From Castor canadensis (lineage: Eukaryota; Chordata; Mammalia; Rodentia; Castoridae): a stretch of DNA of 64,000 bases. The stretch spans positions 1,431,001 through 1,495,000 of the forward strand of contig NC_133393.1 in assembly GCF_047511655.1 (NCBI RefSeq), in the 5' to 3' direction. Below are positions 1-11,179 of the stretch, piece after piece (within the stretch, counting starts at the first letter, position 1; every line of letters begins with the position of its first letter). A program made the position numbers and the translations under genes. The notes under the pieces are model-generated. The model was not told the origin of the DNA, did no database searches, and was given only the letters and a program-made list of their open reading frames with translations.

Positions 1-560
1 ATGCTATAACCATCCCACAACTGTAAGTTTCCGTAGTTCCCCCAACCCCCAACCTCGCCAGTCATTATAATAATGAATGCCCTGGCATTAGTCAATCAGA
101 AACCTGCAAATTTTCCCATATTCCCTTAGCTGTGAACAAACCCAACTTCTGTGAGCACAGCTTCAGCCATCAGCAACAGCCGTCAGAGGAGAGCCAAGCT
201 GTTGTCCTCAGTGATACTTATGTTGCCACCACCTACTAACCTTGAATGTCTTAGTGAACGGCATGTCCTCTGAGCCCTTCCTGCATGTCCACTTCCTGCT
301 TGTCCATTTCAGCTTGTCCACTTCTTTAACCTTATTTCTTCCTCTGTCATGTGCCGGAAAACACAGGCATTTCCACTTGGTTGAGCATAGGCCATCACTG
401 TCTCCTAACTTCTAATTATCACTCTAGCAAGGAGTTTTTCCTGTCCCCGAGGGTCCTTGCTCTAGTGGCAAAGCTCATGTTGCAATAAAAGACAGCCAAG
501 TCAATGAATTCTTGTGCACCCTCGAATCCAACTCTTGGGGGCATGCCCTTGGATCCAGAG
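1..560 (+). mobile_element. Candidate LTR of an endogenous retrovirus (solo LTR-like)
   Basis: The stretch is non-coding, has a pyrimidine-rich middle, and carries an AATAAA signal at 484-489. This is followed by a short U5-like tail with 'ctcgaatccaactcttggg', a layout typical of retroviral LTR 3' halves. No internal gag/pol/env sequence was recognised on either side, so if real it would be a solo or orphan LTR. The 5' boundary may lie outside the window. The family was not identified; class I-like is a guess. Confidence 0.4.
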
Positions 561-834
561 GGCACGTGTCAAGCAATTTTTGCAGCTCCTTTGGATGTAA
601 TCTATTTCCCTACTACTAGGCTCAGCTTGTCTCTGGCCAGGTATTAATAACCAATATTAAGCTTAGTTACTGACCTAAGGACCAGGATAGAAGGGGGGCT
701 TCTCTCAAAGGGTAATCTGTTTCCTTGCGGAGGACAGACCTTCAGAATGTCCACACTGGTGAGGAAGTCCTTAATGAAGAGGGTGGGCACCCAGCAAACA
801 ATTGGGGTTTATAGAATCTGCTGAGCTGTGTTAG

Positions 835-1200
835 TTTTATAACTACCACAAGCTTAATAACTTAAACCAACACAATTTTATTATCTCAAAGTTTCTTTAG
901 GTCACCTTAGTTGATGCTCTGCTAAGGTTCACGCAGGCTATAATCAAAGTGTCGCTGGGCTGCATTTTTATTTGGAAGCTTGCTTGGAAAAAGCTGCTTC
1001 CGAACTCATTCAAGCAGTTAAGAATTGCATTTTTATGGCTGTGTAGCTGAAGCTCCAAGCTTCTTTCTGGGTTTCAGCTGCAGCTTCCCTCCAGTCACAA
1101 AGGGCATAAACTCTCTGCCATGTGACACTCACAGGAAGTTCAATTGTGGCTGTTTGCTTCTTCAAAGCCAGCAAGAAAATTTCTCTCTCTAGTCTGCTAA
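835..1200 (-). mobile_element. Old mammalian LTR-like interspersed repeat (MaLR/ERVL-type), antisense
   Basis: Read on the plus strand it opens with 'gtgttagttttataac', 'ccacaagcttaataac' and 'cttaaaccaacacaatttta'. It continues with 'gctataatcaaagtgtc' and a 'gctgca' segment. This order resembles the reverse complement of old MaLR-type LTR ends (TTTAAGCC...TTGTTA...). It is strongly diverged and the subfamily is not certain. Confidence 0.45.
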
Positions 1201-1242
1201 GATGGAGTCTTAGGTAAGGAAGCAAAACCACAAGAGTGACAT

Positions 1243-1330
1243 CTTACCACCACTGCCTGGTGTGACTGGGGATGAGCCCAGACCTCCTGAATGCTGGGGA
1301 AGCTACTACTGAACCACACACCCAACCTCT
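1243..1330 (-). mobile_element. tRNA-derived SINE fragment, antisense
   Basis: The plus strand reads 'actggggatgagcccagacc', then 'cctgaatgctgggg', then 'actgaaccacacacccaacc'. This is a diverged reverse complement of the tRNA-derived rodent SINE body (A and B boxes) found several times in the window. No target-site duplication is visible. Confidence 0.5.
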
Positions 1331-1921
1331 TTTTACCATGTACTACTGTAGTTAGAGGTCTCACTACACAAGAACACGGATCATCAGGGTGTCACCACCC
1401 AGATGTTTCCATCCAATGCTCCATTGGACCAGATTTTCTAGCCAGATCCTGACCTTGCTAGAACAGTCCTTCTGGGGCTGTGCATGTTCCTGAATCTTTT
1501 AACAGAGAGCGACTAGCTGGCAGCTCTCGGTCTGCTGTCGAGCTGCATTCACTCTTTCACTGAAGGAAGAAAATGTCTGCTTCTAAGCTATCACAGAAGT
1601 CCTCTGGCTTCACACCTATCTATTCATTGTCCACCTTCCATTTTTAATCTTCCTTTTACAGAGTCAATGCAGCTTAGCAATGAGCAGACAACTCCACCAT
1701 AATTATAGGCACTGCTCTTCCCGGGTATGTCAAATGCTGGGCTCACTGGGCCGCATTTCTCTCCATTGGGATACACCCTAGGTTATCACTGGGGAACTCT
1801 TTAGCAACAAGGCCGCCTGACCTTGTCAAAGGACTAACAGGGCCTGGCATTCTACTTAGGTTGGTGTCCCCTTGCCATGTGGGTGGTAGGCAGTGCAGTT
1901 CCCAAACCCCATCTAGCTGCA
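1331..1921. other. Non-coding stretch, nothing recognised
   Basis: This is unique-looking sequence between a SINE fragment and the antisense LTR at 1922. Because it adjoins the 3' end of that LTR, it could hold internal retroviral sequence, but no protein similarity was seen in any frame. Confidence 0.4.
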
Positions 1922-2347
1922 TGTTTTCTCAAACCACTCCTAGCCAGTTCAAGCTCTATGAGAAAGATGCCAGTAGTGAGATAAACATACAAGAGGTTTA
2001 TTGAGTGGAATAAAGATGGAGTAGGGGAGAGAGACTCAAATTGCAATACAGGTCTAACTGTGGAAGGAGTGGGGAAAAGAAGTTGGGTAGCAGGAGTTCA
2101 AAGGCACATTTCACCCATCATGGTAGAGAGCCCAAAGCAAAGATTGCCCATCAACACACTCCTGCACTGGGCTGGAAGAGCCCAGCTCTGATGCCTTTCT
2201 GAGCTCAGGGATTGGCAGGGAGTAACCTGGAGAGACTGTGGCCACAGGTGAATGCTGAGTCTGCAGTGCAGATGGGTGTGAAGGGTGGAGTACCAAAGTA
2301 GGTGAGAAGGAATGAGTAAGGGCACAGAATCAGAAGCATGTGTCACA
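1922..2347 (-). mobile_element. Solo LTR of an endogenous retrovirus, minus strand
   Basis: On the minus strand the element runs TGTGACACA... to ...GAGAAAACA, that is TG...CA termini, about 426 bp long. An AATAAA signal lies at plus positions 1997-2002, followed by a U5-like segment containing 'cctcttgtatgtttatctc'. A possible 4-bp 'tgca' target duplication lies at 1918-1921 and 2349-2352, one base off the TG boundary. No retroviral coding sequence flanks it. The layout is typical of ERV LTRs, but the family is not identified. Confidence 0.5.
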
Positions 2348-2727
2348 ATGCATATGGTTTTATAGTTTCACTTTTTGAATCACGTATCTTGCGTATTTCA
2401 CAAATACAATTAATTTCCTTGAAATTGAAAATAGCTCAGGCAAGTAAAAAACTACAACTGGAGGTTTGGGGATGGCCAGCTGCAAAGGATTTTTTTCTGA
2501 GTACTCCATAACTATTATATTCTTGATCCTTATTACAGCCCTTGAAAAAAGACTCTCTTGTTAAAGAGACTGGTGGTCTTACTGTAAATAACTGACTTTG
2601 ATTAAAATTTAGGTTTCTCATACTCAGCTTCAAAAAACTTAGCTCACTTACTCTTCAGCATCATAACAGGAAAACAAGGTGTTCAAGGACAGGGAGAATG
2701 TTTTGGTTGATGTGCTGCTGAGGAACA

Positions 2728-2815
2728 TAGCCCAGGACAAAACAGAAATGCCTCTGCTCTTTGGAGCTTACATCCTATTGACAAGGTAAAAAAAATAAAA
2801 TAAAAACCATGAAGA
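2728..2815 (-). mobile_element. LINE L2 3'-end fragment, antisense
   Basis: The plus strand contains 'tctttggagcttacatccta' followed by an A-rich stretch. This is the familiar reverse complement of the L2 tail (…ctcatggagcttacattcta…). It is short and diverged. Confidence 0.5.
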
Positions 2816-3202
2816 AACAGATCAAGAAGTAAATGAGGACGCAATGGAGGTGCCCCACGTAGGAAAGCAAGATTTTCTGTGGAGACAGCCCTGGAAGCTA
2901 CTTAAAAAGCTCCAATTTAAAAGGCTTCCCACATTAAGAGAAGTAATTGTCTAACAGAAAAATGTAACGTGAAAAGTGAAGCATTTTCAAAATTCCCTTT
3001 GCCCCACAATTGTCATGTCATGTGTATATCCCGAAGCAATGCTCCATGGGTTCTAAAACATTTGGGACCTGGAAAACCACCACGTACAGAGAGGCCTCTT
3101 CCCAAACATATCTGCTGTGTACCTAGGTTCAAATAGTGCCTCACAAATGGGAGAGTCAGCATTTGTGGGCTCAGAGGCAACTGGAAAGATTTGCCTTAAA
3201 AA

Positions 3203-3306
3203 GTGTTAACGCCTGTAATTTCAGCTCTCAGAAGGCTCAGGCAAGAGGATCAAAAGTCTTAGGATAGCCTAAGACTACCTAGGCAGATCTTGTCTCAAAA
3301 AAAAAT
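3203..3306 (+). mobile_element. B1-like (7SL-derived) SINE
   Basis: The order is 'gcctgtaatttcagctctca', 'gaaggctcaggcaagaggat', 'atagcctaagactacc', 'agatcttgtctcaaaaaaaa'. This matches a 7SL-derived monomer, 5' truncated and ending in an A-tail. Confidence 0.7.
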
Positions 3307-3310
3307 TATC

Positions 3311-6040
3311 ATTGCTTTAAAAAAAAAAGTCATTACTTAGTATTGTGAACTTTTAGTTTAGGTTCAAATTCCTTCCTAATTTTTAAAAATTCATCTGCAT
3401 CAGAATAAAGAAAAACTACATATACAGCTTCATGTGACTAGAGGAAAGAATAGGAGAATAAATGGAACTGGGACAAAATATACTCATTTCTTGGAAAATA
3501 GGGAACATTCAGGCAACATAGGGAAAATTCAGGATTTATTTATTTTTAAAAATTTAATTTTATATGGTGTTCTTAAAATTTTAAAGGTTAAGCAAAATTA
3601 TGAAAGTTTATTTCCAGAGGATATGTAGAAATTAATAATTACCTAGTATCTAACATAGGAAAAACAGTTTTCACATGAATTCAATGTTATTTGTGCTGTT
3701 ATAAGTAATTAGCATTCATTTGGACACAGATTTTTGTTAAATTACTTTACTTAATGAGGTGTGCCACAAACATGATATTGCTGACACCAGATACTCAAAA
3801 CAGATAAAAAATAAGTCTTCCTGAGTTAATGAGCTTTCAGAACAAAACAAATTAACATTCTTCTTAATTTGTATATTTAATATTTAATTCTAATCACATA
3901 CTCGGGCTGCCCAACATGTCAAAATAAATGTGTCTTATACAACACTGTAATGTCCGAACTACTACTGCATGGTAATCAAATGATGGCCTTAATAACGAGA
4001 CTGATCAATGGAACCCAAGCCCTATCATTCAAAACCCAAGCCCAAAACCCAGGCGGCAGCCCACTGATCACCAAGGAGACCCAAGTGGATGGATTTTTCC
4101 TGCACCAGAATTTGAGTTCCAAGTGTTCAGACCCAAGAGGGAATGCAGTTTAAATTGTGACATGAAACTACTTCAAGGCTTCAGATTTAAGATGAAACTC
4201 AACAAGTACATACATCTGACTTGAGCAAGCTATATTTTTAAATCCCAATCGTCCAATTATTTCTGGTGAAGAAAACTTAATTGCCTTGCATCTGATCTAC
4301 AGTCCCCATTTCTTTTGTCCTGAAATTGGCCTCGACTAGCATTTAGGTTTGTTTGTGATCTCATTCCAATTTGCTGCATGTATAAAAAATAAAAATCAAA
4401 GAGCTACTCAATAAAATGAGTTTTCCTTTAGAATTATAATAGTCATCCTAACGTTGCTGGTTGTAGCAAGCTCCCAATACTCTTGTGTATCTTTAAATTT
4501 TCTCTGCATAAGTGGGGATGTCAGGGAGGAACACTCCACTAGACAAGGCAGGGAGTTAGATCTAGCCTATGGCGTCTATAACTGGCTAAGTGAATTTTAC
4601 AAGACTCTTGGAGTTTTGTCTTCTTGTTAAATGCCTCTCAACAGGGTTGTTAGGACCAAGTAAAGGAAATCAGCACTCTACATATTCACTGTATCTAAGT
4701 TTATCATTCATATTTGACCTTGCCAAATGCCAAAGATCAATTCCAATAAAGCATCCAAATTAATTAAATGACTCAATTACCTGCACATATTATAAGAATA
4801 GTTCAGTTTATGTTGTAGGTGGTTTAGCAAACAATAGCAGAAGGTAGGAATAAGAACTTCTGTGCATCAATGCAGAGTAGGGTGACCACGGATAATGAAA
4901 ATATAACCTGTATCTCACAAGGTAGAAGAAATGATTTTGAAAGTTTTCACCGTAAAGAAATGATGAATGTTTGAGTTGATAAATGTTTGCCCTGATTGGA
5001 ACATTGCCTAATATATAAACATATCAAAACAGCACATGCTACTCCACAAATGTGTACAATTTTATGGTTTATCTTATCAATTAAAATAAATTTAACTTAA
5101 ATAAATAAAAAGAAAGAAAGAATATATGATACATATGATTTCATCTTGTAAGAAAAAAGTTTATTAGAACATATTTGCTATAGAATTATCCTGCTTCTTT
5201 CTCTAAATAAGTACTCCCAATAATCCCTTGCTCAACTTAAGCACACTTGTATCAGCTCCAATCATACCAAACCATTGAGTCCCAGAAGAACCTGCCAGAA
5301 GAGTACAGCATAAGTCATCCATCCTGACTTCAGAAAGGCATTCAAATAGGAAGGGCTTGAGTGTCTGTTAAGTAACAGTAAGCTTGCTCACATTTTAAGT
5401 CATAAATTTTTTCTCCTGAACTCTCAGCTTCACCCTGTCCATTACACTTAATAATGCTTCTGCTGCTTGTTCAGGAGACAAAGGACCATAAACATTTGTC
5501 TGGAGTCAGTTCCTTTCAGGAAGGAAATGCCATTTTTAGACAACACTATAATCCATCCAACTCAGGATTCTGTCTCTTAACAGAAATAAGCAGTGACATT
5601 TTGAGGAAAAGATGACTGTTATTCTTTATAATATACCTGAAGCAGTCTTAATGTCCTTTTCATAGACATTTATGGATTGGTCAACTTTGAACTTATCCAA
5701 CTGACATTACAAATGCTTGGGAAGGCAGAGCAACAAGGCTGGGCAGATTCAGGCTATATCTCTGATTTTTCTCTCTGGTAGAAAGTGTGCATAGAATTTT
5801 ATCAATCAGTAACACCTAGGAGTTCAGTGGGTCCTAAGGAGAAAGAAGAGGCCATCTGAGTTTAGGGATGGGTGTAGATGGAGCATGAAAAAGAAGCAAC
5901 ACCACTGCTCATTTCTCCATTTGGTTTTCATTTTGATTTTTCATTTTGGAATTTGGAATAAATATCCATTCACAATATCCCAAGTAATGTGAGCAAAGAA
6001 TAGAAAAGGTTCCTCAGGGTTTCTGCTAAGTAAATCTCAC
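3311..6040. other. AT-rich unique sequence, no gene seen
   Basis: About 2.7 kb with no recognisable repeat apart from short A/T-rich runs, such as 'aaataaataaataaaaagaa' near 5098. All open frames are under 70 codons and show no similarity to known proteins. Confidence 0.5.
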
Positions 6041-6047
6041 CAAATAA

Positions 6048-6240
6048 TAGTATTTACTAAGAGCCACACACTTTTAGAGGCATTGCCTACACATTAAGCT
6101 TGATATTAACATATGAAGCATATTATTTTGTTGTTATTTCCATTTTGAAGATGAGAAAACTGAGATTCCTCAAGGTTAACTTGCTTCACAAAGATCTTAT
6201 GGTCCAAGGCCAGGTAAAGCCAAGATCACGCTGCCTCTGG
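6048..6240 (+). mobile_element. MIR (ancient tRNA-derived SINE)
   Basis: The core 'tccattttgaagatgagaaa', then 'ctgagattcctcaaggttaa', then 'aggccaggtaaagccaagat' follows the MIR core order (…attttacagatgaggaaactgag…aaggttaagt…). The upstream 'tatttactaagagccacaca' matches the MIR 5' part. It is old and diverged, as expected for MIR. Confidence 0.75.
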
Positions 6241-6365
6241 TGACCGTCCTTGACATGGCACAAAATCCCCAGTTCATGATTTTAAACTCCAGCAAAAACT
6301 CTATGAAGACAACAAAAAAAATTGCCGCTTATGGTGATCCCTCTGCCTACGCTTGGAAAGTGAGA

Positions 6366-6416
6366 GGCTGTGAGTAGCTGTGAGTAGAAGTGAGTAGAAA
6401 GTGAGTAGAAGTGGGT
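6366..6416 (+). repeat. Short imperfect tandem repeat of 'gtgagtag' units
   Basis: The sequence 'gtgagtag' recurs five times with small spacing changes (…ctgtgagtagctgtgagtagaagtg…, continuing with agtagaaagtgagtagaa). Its period is irregular, 8 to 11 bp. It is a simple local expansion. Confidence 0.7.
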
Positions 6417-7224
6417 GTCCGTCATCCTCCCGCACCCCTTCATCACTCATCCATCTGGACGCAGCCCAAAATGTCAATAATGGTCAAAACAATTTAAACC
6501 CTGTCCTGAAAAGGTAGACTACACCATTCACTTTAATCAGAGAAGATAGAAAAAAATTCCATTATTTTGCGGTGAAATGAGATTGTCACACTGGGAAATC
6601 TTGGAAAGTATTGTTAACTCTAACAACAATTTTGAAAAAAATAGCAGATTGCAGATTCCTTCAGATAATCACGCTGGCAGGCGAGTTCACAGCTGAATAA
6701 GCCTGATGAGTATTTATGTTACTGCTGGAAGCCACAGTGAGTTAATCAGTCCTCGGGATCTCTAAATCTGATTGCTCTGTGGCCAGTGACTTGGGGGAGA
6801 TTATGCATTTCTGGGACAGGAATGGCTCTCGGCCAGTGTCAGAATCATCTGTCAATCCTATAACCCCCCTCCAGCTGCCCTCATGCATCATTCTGTATTC
6901 GTATATTTACTCGTGCAATCATCCATTCAAACAAATGATGCTCGCCCAGCCCCAGGTGTACCAGGCCTTATCCCATATCCTATTTTATTCTGGATATCCT
7001 TAGATGTTCGTGAAACAGAGACGCGCAGAGGCAGGTGACGACTTTCCTAAAATCATCTGGAAGTTTACCAACGTGACATCAAAAAGAAGACATTTCACTG
7101 GTGTCGACTGCATTGTAAACAAGGAGCTGGACGAGGCATTTTAACCTCGTGGTCAGGTACATCTTGGGCTGAGTACGGCTGATTTCTGTTGGTCAGTGAC
7201 TTGGGCTTGGTTCTGCACTTTTCT
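6417..7224. other. Unique sequence, no gene seen
   Basis: No repeat family or plausible exon was identified. The open frame at 6779-7003 begins with TTG or CTG-type codons rather than ATG in good context, and its translation shows no known motif. Confidence 0.4.
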
Positions 7225-7345
7225 GCCACTCAGTTTTCTTGTTTATTGATGAATAAATGTCTTTAAGCCCTGCACACATGTGGTGGGCACAGTGCTTGTG
7301 ACAAAGCACATGCTCAGTAAATAATGATATTATTGTCATTTATTG
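7225..7345 (-). mobile_element. MIR-type SINE fragment (cagttttc…ctcagtaaataatg order)
   Basis: The block contains 'cactcagttttcttgtttat', then 'gggcacagtgcttgtgacaa', then 'acatgctcagtaaataatga'. This matches the MIR 3' half (…cagtttcctcatctgtaaaat…cacagtaagtgctcaataaat…). Strand assignment follows the usual MIR consensus orientation and is uncertain. Confidence 0.55.
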
Positions 7346-7567
7346 AGTGACTCTCACTAGCAGGTATATGTTTCCTTCAACACAATGCCAGAGGAACATG
7401 TGGCTATGCTCCTTTTACGTTTGGGAAGACTGAGGACATAGAATTTTAAATAACAGTACCAGCTAGACAACAACATGGAGGTGGTTGGGAAATGATTCTT
7501 AAAGGCCATTTTTATTCCAACAAACCACATTTCCTTCCAAAAACCCACCATAAAGTTTCGACTTCTT

Positions 7568-7775
7568 TTTTTTTTTTTTTTACCTGTGGCTTTATTTATT
7601 TATTTTTTTCATTTTTCTTTTATTATTCATATGTGCATACAAGGCTTGGTTCATTTCTTCCCCCTGCCCCCACCCCCTCCCTTACCACCCACTCCGCCCC
7701 CTCCCTCTCCTCCCCCCAATACCCAGCAGAAACTATTTTGCCCTTATCTCTAATTTTGTTGTAGAGAGAGTATAA
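7568..7775 (-). mobile_element. 5'-truncated LINE-1 3' end, minus strand, with target-site duplication
   Basis: A T-tract at 7568-7583 (the poly-A of a minus-strand element) is followed by 'attattcatatgtgcataca' and a C-rich block at 7660-7722. The element ends at 'ttttgttgtagagagagtat'. This is the reverse complement of the L1 3' UTR also seen at 22613-22939. A direct repeat 'gacttctt' flanks it at 7560-7567 and 7776-7783. Only about 200 bp of 3' UTR is present and no ORF2 sequence remains. Confidence 0.85.
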
Positions 7776-7783
7776 GACTTCTT

Positions 7784-8602
7784 GTGCCTCTTTCAACTTC
7801 AGTCTGATAACAAAACCTGTTACCTGAGCTTTCTATACTTAGTGCAAAAATGTCAGAGACCATATTTAGTTCTGAGGGTCTAAGAAAAGTGTCCCTTAGT
7901 AACCCAAAGAAGGCGAGAAAGTGAGTTTGTATAGACAGTGAGTATATGTAAGTGAGTATATGCTAAGCATATTCACGGTTCCCCTATGGCCATGACAGGA
8001 TAGACGTTGTGTGCGTTCATGTATCTGATTTGCACACGTGCACATACGGACAGCACACATTTGGGATGATCTGTTCCTGTTAGCTCGCTCCTGTGCGGCT
8101 GATGTGGTACGCTGCTCCTTAATGGAGAATGGTATTTAAAATGCTTTCAAAAGTAGAAGCAAACGAGTGTATACAGGACTCACTAACTGAATTCCACCAT
8201 GTACACAGGCGGCTAGCACATTGGACCGACGCGTCTAATGAAGATTTCAATACTGGGGTTTGCACTGAAGTAAAAGTCATGATGGAGAGAAAGCTTAAGT
8301 CCAAACTTTCATCCTAGGCACTCATTGGTAGACTAGTCGCTCTCCTTCTCTCAAACAAGAGGTCTTACCCCTAGCAGGGATTTACTTTAGTCTTTGTAAG
8401 TGGTTCCATGAGCCTCCTTCCACAAGACTGGTGTTTTTCAGAAGCTGGGGTGGTGATGTCGTTGCTGACTTTGTATGCCAGGACACACAATCGCTGCAGT
8501 GAACATCAGGCCCTTGGGAATGGGCTGGCAAATGCAAGGAAGAGTGAGTGAATGTCAGAGAGTAGTTCAAGGGACAGCAACACATCCTTGCTGCCAATCA
8601 CT
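7784..8602. other. Unique sequence, no gene seen
   Basis: It contains two overlapping open frames on opposite strands (8119-8304 minus, 8129-8317 plus). Neither has a recognisable protein match. The strands mirror each other, which is expected by chance in a stop-poor stretch. Confidence 0.45.
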
Positions 8603-8703
8603 CCATGGTTTTTTTTTCTTTCTTTTTTTTTTACAGTGCTGGTGACCAACCCAGGGTCTCACGCATCAAGCAGGCACCACTGAGCTACATCCTCAGCCTC
8701 CAA
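8603..8703 (-). mobile_element. tRNA-derived SINE, antisense
   Basis: A long T-tract (8608-8632) is followed by 'gtgctggtgaccaacccagg', 'gtctcacgcatcaagcaggc' and 'accactgagctacatcctca'. This is the reverse complement of the ID-like tRNA SINE, with its A-tail at the plus-strand left end. Confidence 0.75.
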
Positions 8704-9150
8704 TCATGAACTTTTCTATAGGGTTTACGCGTCATCACTTTTGATTCAAAAGGTGTCATAGGTCACCCATTTATACATTATTTTAAACACGTTTTTCCCA
8801 CAGAGGTGTAAAATGCACATTCCATCGGAATATGAACACAGTAGGGAAGTTCTCCTACTTCGTCCATTGGAGATACATCGTAAGATGTCTTCCTCAGTGT
8901 TAAGACCCAGCAGTCCAATCTTCCCAGAGTGGTCCTTCGGGTGGTCAAAGGTATTATTAAGGAACAAGAATGAGTCAATTCTGTTATGGTGGCAGTTTTA
9001 AAGTGTCCATAAATTTTATTTGATATTCTTCTTTTCAAAGGTGGGACCAAGTCCTTTCTCTTGACTGGGAGCTGTACTCAGTGACTCTTTTTTGACAGCA
9101 TTGATTTCTAAAACAAGGTCATCCACGGTACGAGGAAGGAAGAAAGAGGG
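8704..9150. other. Unique sequence, no gene seen
   Basis: Open frames of up to 90 codons occur on both strands around 8746-9050 but overlap one another and show no domain. Nothing else was recognised. Confidence 0.4.
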
Positions 9151-9485
9151 AAGGGAGAGTGTCGGTCCCTTCTTGCTCTCCCTCTTGATAGCTTGCTCTG
9201 GGGAAGCCAGCTACCATGTCACAAGAAACCTCAACCTGAGGTTCACATGGTAAAAAACTGCAAGCTTCAGACACTGAGTGTAGGAAATACTCCAGGCCAC
9301 CTGAGCTTTCAGGTGACAGTAGCCTCAGCCAGCACCATCACTTCTCATGAGAGTTCTGACCTCAGGTCAGCTGAGCTGCCCCCGGGTGCCGGACCTGACT
9401 AAACCATAAGATCAGAAGTCTCTAGGGTTTACATGTCTAAATGTTCAGATAGACTTTGTTACAGAATAACAGAAATGAATATGGT
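9151..9485 (+). mobile_element. MLT1-type MaLR LTR, degenerate
   Basis: The string 'agcttgctctggggaagcca' with 'gctaccatgtcacaag', then 'tcacatggtaaaaaactg', 'cttctcatgagagttctgac' and 'tttgttacagaataacagaa' follows the MLT1 LTR consensus order. That order is ttgctctgggggaagccagctgccatg…, …catgagagaccctgag…, …ttgttacagcagcaatag…. It is old and heavily mutated. The frame at 9193-9402 inside it is not a gene. Confidence 0.6.
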
Positions 9486-10431
9486 TGTTAAACACACAAG
9501 GAAAAACCTTTATAAAACCACACTAATAGGTATTGTCATTTTTATAGACTATTATTTGAACGCCTACTAGTAAAATATAGTACACATCGCTTTTTAAGAA
9601 ACTTTGTTCTCAAAATTTTTGAATAAAACCTCATGGAAAATTGATGTTAACTCAGAATCTACTCTGAGAAAAGCCATGTTAAAATATATTCACTCTTCTC
9701 CGGCTGGCGGGGGATCAGCTGCTTTTTCCTGGCTGTTAAGGTTATCTGCATGTCTCCTACCTCAAACAGGCAGAGTCAACTCAAAACCAACCAAATTTTT
9801 TCACCCTTTCCTCACTCCACTGACCAGGCCAAACTAGTCTTCTTATCCCAGTGACTGTCTGGTTTTGGAGACTATCAGAATAGCATCTAGTAAGCTGTAT
9901 ACGAATATTAAAGCCTTGAAACTGGTATTTTCATTTTAACAATATGGCAGTTATATGCATTACAAACAAACGGGAAAAGATTCACTAAAACCATAAGAGC
10001 TGTACTGAAAATAGTCAGTAGATTATACATTACTCGTGTTACGCTTTTCAAAGTACCTTTAATGGTTCTATAACAACTTTATTTTTTAAATTTTGTTTTG
10101 AAGCAAAAATGAGAGTCCTCAGTAAGTCCTGAAATTCTGGCACCATATCTCTCAGAATTTCACTAATGCTGTTCTCAACTACAAGCAACATGTTAAGTCA
10201 TTCTTGTTTGTAAGGTACAGAAATGTAGACAAGGATTTTAAAATCTCTTCCAACTTTCCTCCTTTACCCTGCGGTAATCATGATGAAAGTTTCCTTCTGT
10301 CATCTCTACCTGCGGTTTAGCTGTTTTTATTTTGTATTTGTATGAAATTGGTGATGAGTATCCTTTAGAAACCATTTAAAGTCTAACCACATAGCTTTTA
10401 GATCTTTCTGTATTAACACATATATGTGTTC
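9486..10431. other. Unique AT-rich sequence, no gene seen
   Basis: No repeat family or exon-like segment was recognised. The small open frame 9604-9837 lacks similarity to known proteins. Confidence 0.4.
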
Positions 10432-11155
10432 CTGCTATAGTTTGATCTTGAATGACCCACAAAGGCCCATGTGCTGAAGGCTTGGTCCCCACTGCTGGCT
10501 CTATGAAGCTTTTAGTAGTTGCACCTAGTGGAAGGAAGTCAGGTCACTAGGGGTGTGCCCTTGAGGGAAAAACTGTGACTCTGTCACTCTCTCTCTTTCT
10601 CTCTCTCTGTCTCTTCTTCTCCCTCTTTCTCTCTCTCTCATTCCTTCCCTCTCTCTCTCTCCCTCCATCTCCTTCTCTCTCTCCTTCCCTCCCTCTCTCT
10701 CTCTTTCCTTCTCTCATCTATCCTTCTCTCTCTCTCCTTCCCACCCTCCCTCCCTCCCCCTCTCTGTATCCCTTCCTGCCTCTCCCTGTCCCTCCCTTCC
10801 TCTCTCTTTCCCTTCCCCTCTCTCTCTTTCCTTCTCTCATCTCTCCTTCTCTCTCTCCTTCCCACCCTCCCTCCCTCTCTTCTTCCCTCCCTTCCTCCCT
10901 CCCCCTCTCTGTATCCCTCCCTGCCTCTGTCTGTCCCTCTCTTCTTCTCTCTTTCCCTCCCTCTCTCTCTCTCTCCTTCCTAAACACCATGAAGTGAGTC
11001 GCTTCCTCAGTATCACACTCATACTGCCTTGCACAGGCCCAAAGGAACTCATCAGCTGACCATGGATTGAAACCTCCAAAGTTATGAGCCTAAATAAAAC
11101 TTCCCTCTTCGAGTTAATCACCTCAGGCATTTTGTCACAGTAACACAAAGCTGAC
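10432..11155 (+). mobile_element. MT/ORR1-like MaLR LTR, interrupted by a CT expansion
   Basis: The left part has 'ctgctatagtttgatcttga', 'cccacaaaggcccatgtgct', 'gaaggcttggtccccac', 'gtcaggtcactaggggtgtg' and 'cccttgaggg', the standard first half of a rodent MaLR LTR. The right part has 'ttgaaacctccaaagttatg', 'agcctaaataaaacttccct' and 'gcattttgtcacagtaacac', the standard polyadenylation-signal end. The short CT-rich segment that MaLR LTRs carry between these halves has grown to about 400 bp (10580-10983). Confidence 0.75.
10580..10983 (+). repeat. Polypyrimidine (CT)n/(CCTT)n microsatellite tract
   Basis: About 400 bp of almost pure C/T on the plus strand, made of ctctct, tccctcc and ctttcc blocks. 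Larger sub-blocks repeat, for example the 'ctttccttctctcatct' neighbourhood at about 10701 and about 10827, and 'ccctctctgtatccctt' and its near copy at about 10758 and about 10903. This suggests segmental duplication inside the tract with a period of roughly 130-145 bp. The long low-complexity frames on both strands (for example 10575-10997) result from this composition. Confidence 0.95.
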
Positions 11156-11179
11156 CTGTGAACTACCTCACATGGCAGA

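Noticed and set aside
10575-10997. 140-codon frame rich in Ser/Leu/Pro and its Arg/Glu-rich antisense partners
   Set aside because: All are low-complexity translations of the CT microsatellite.
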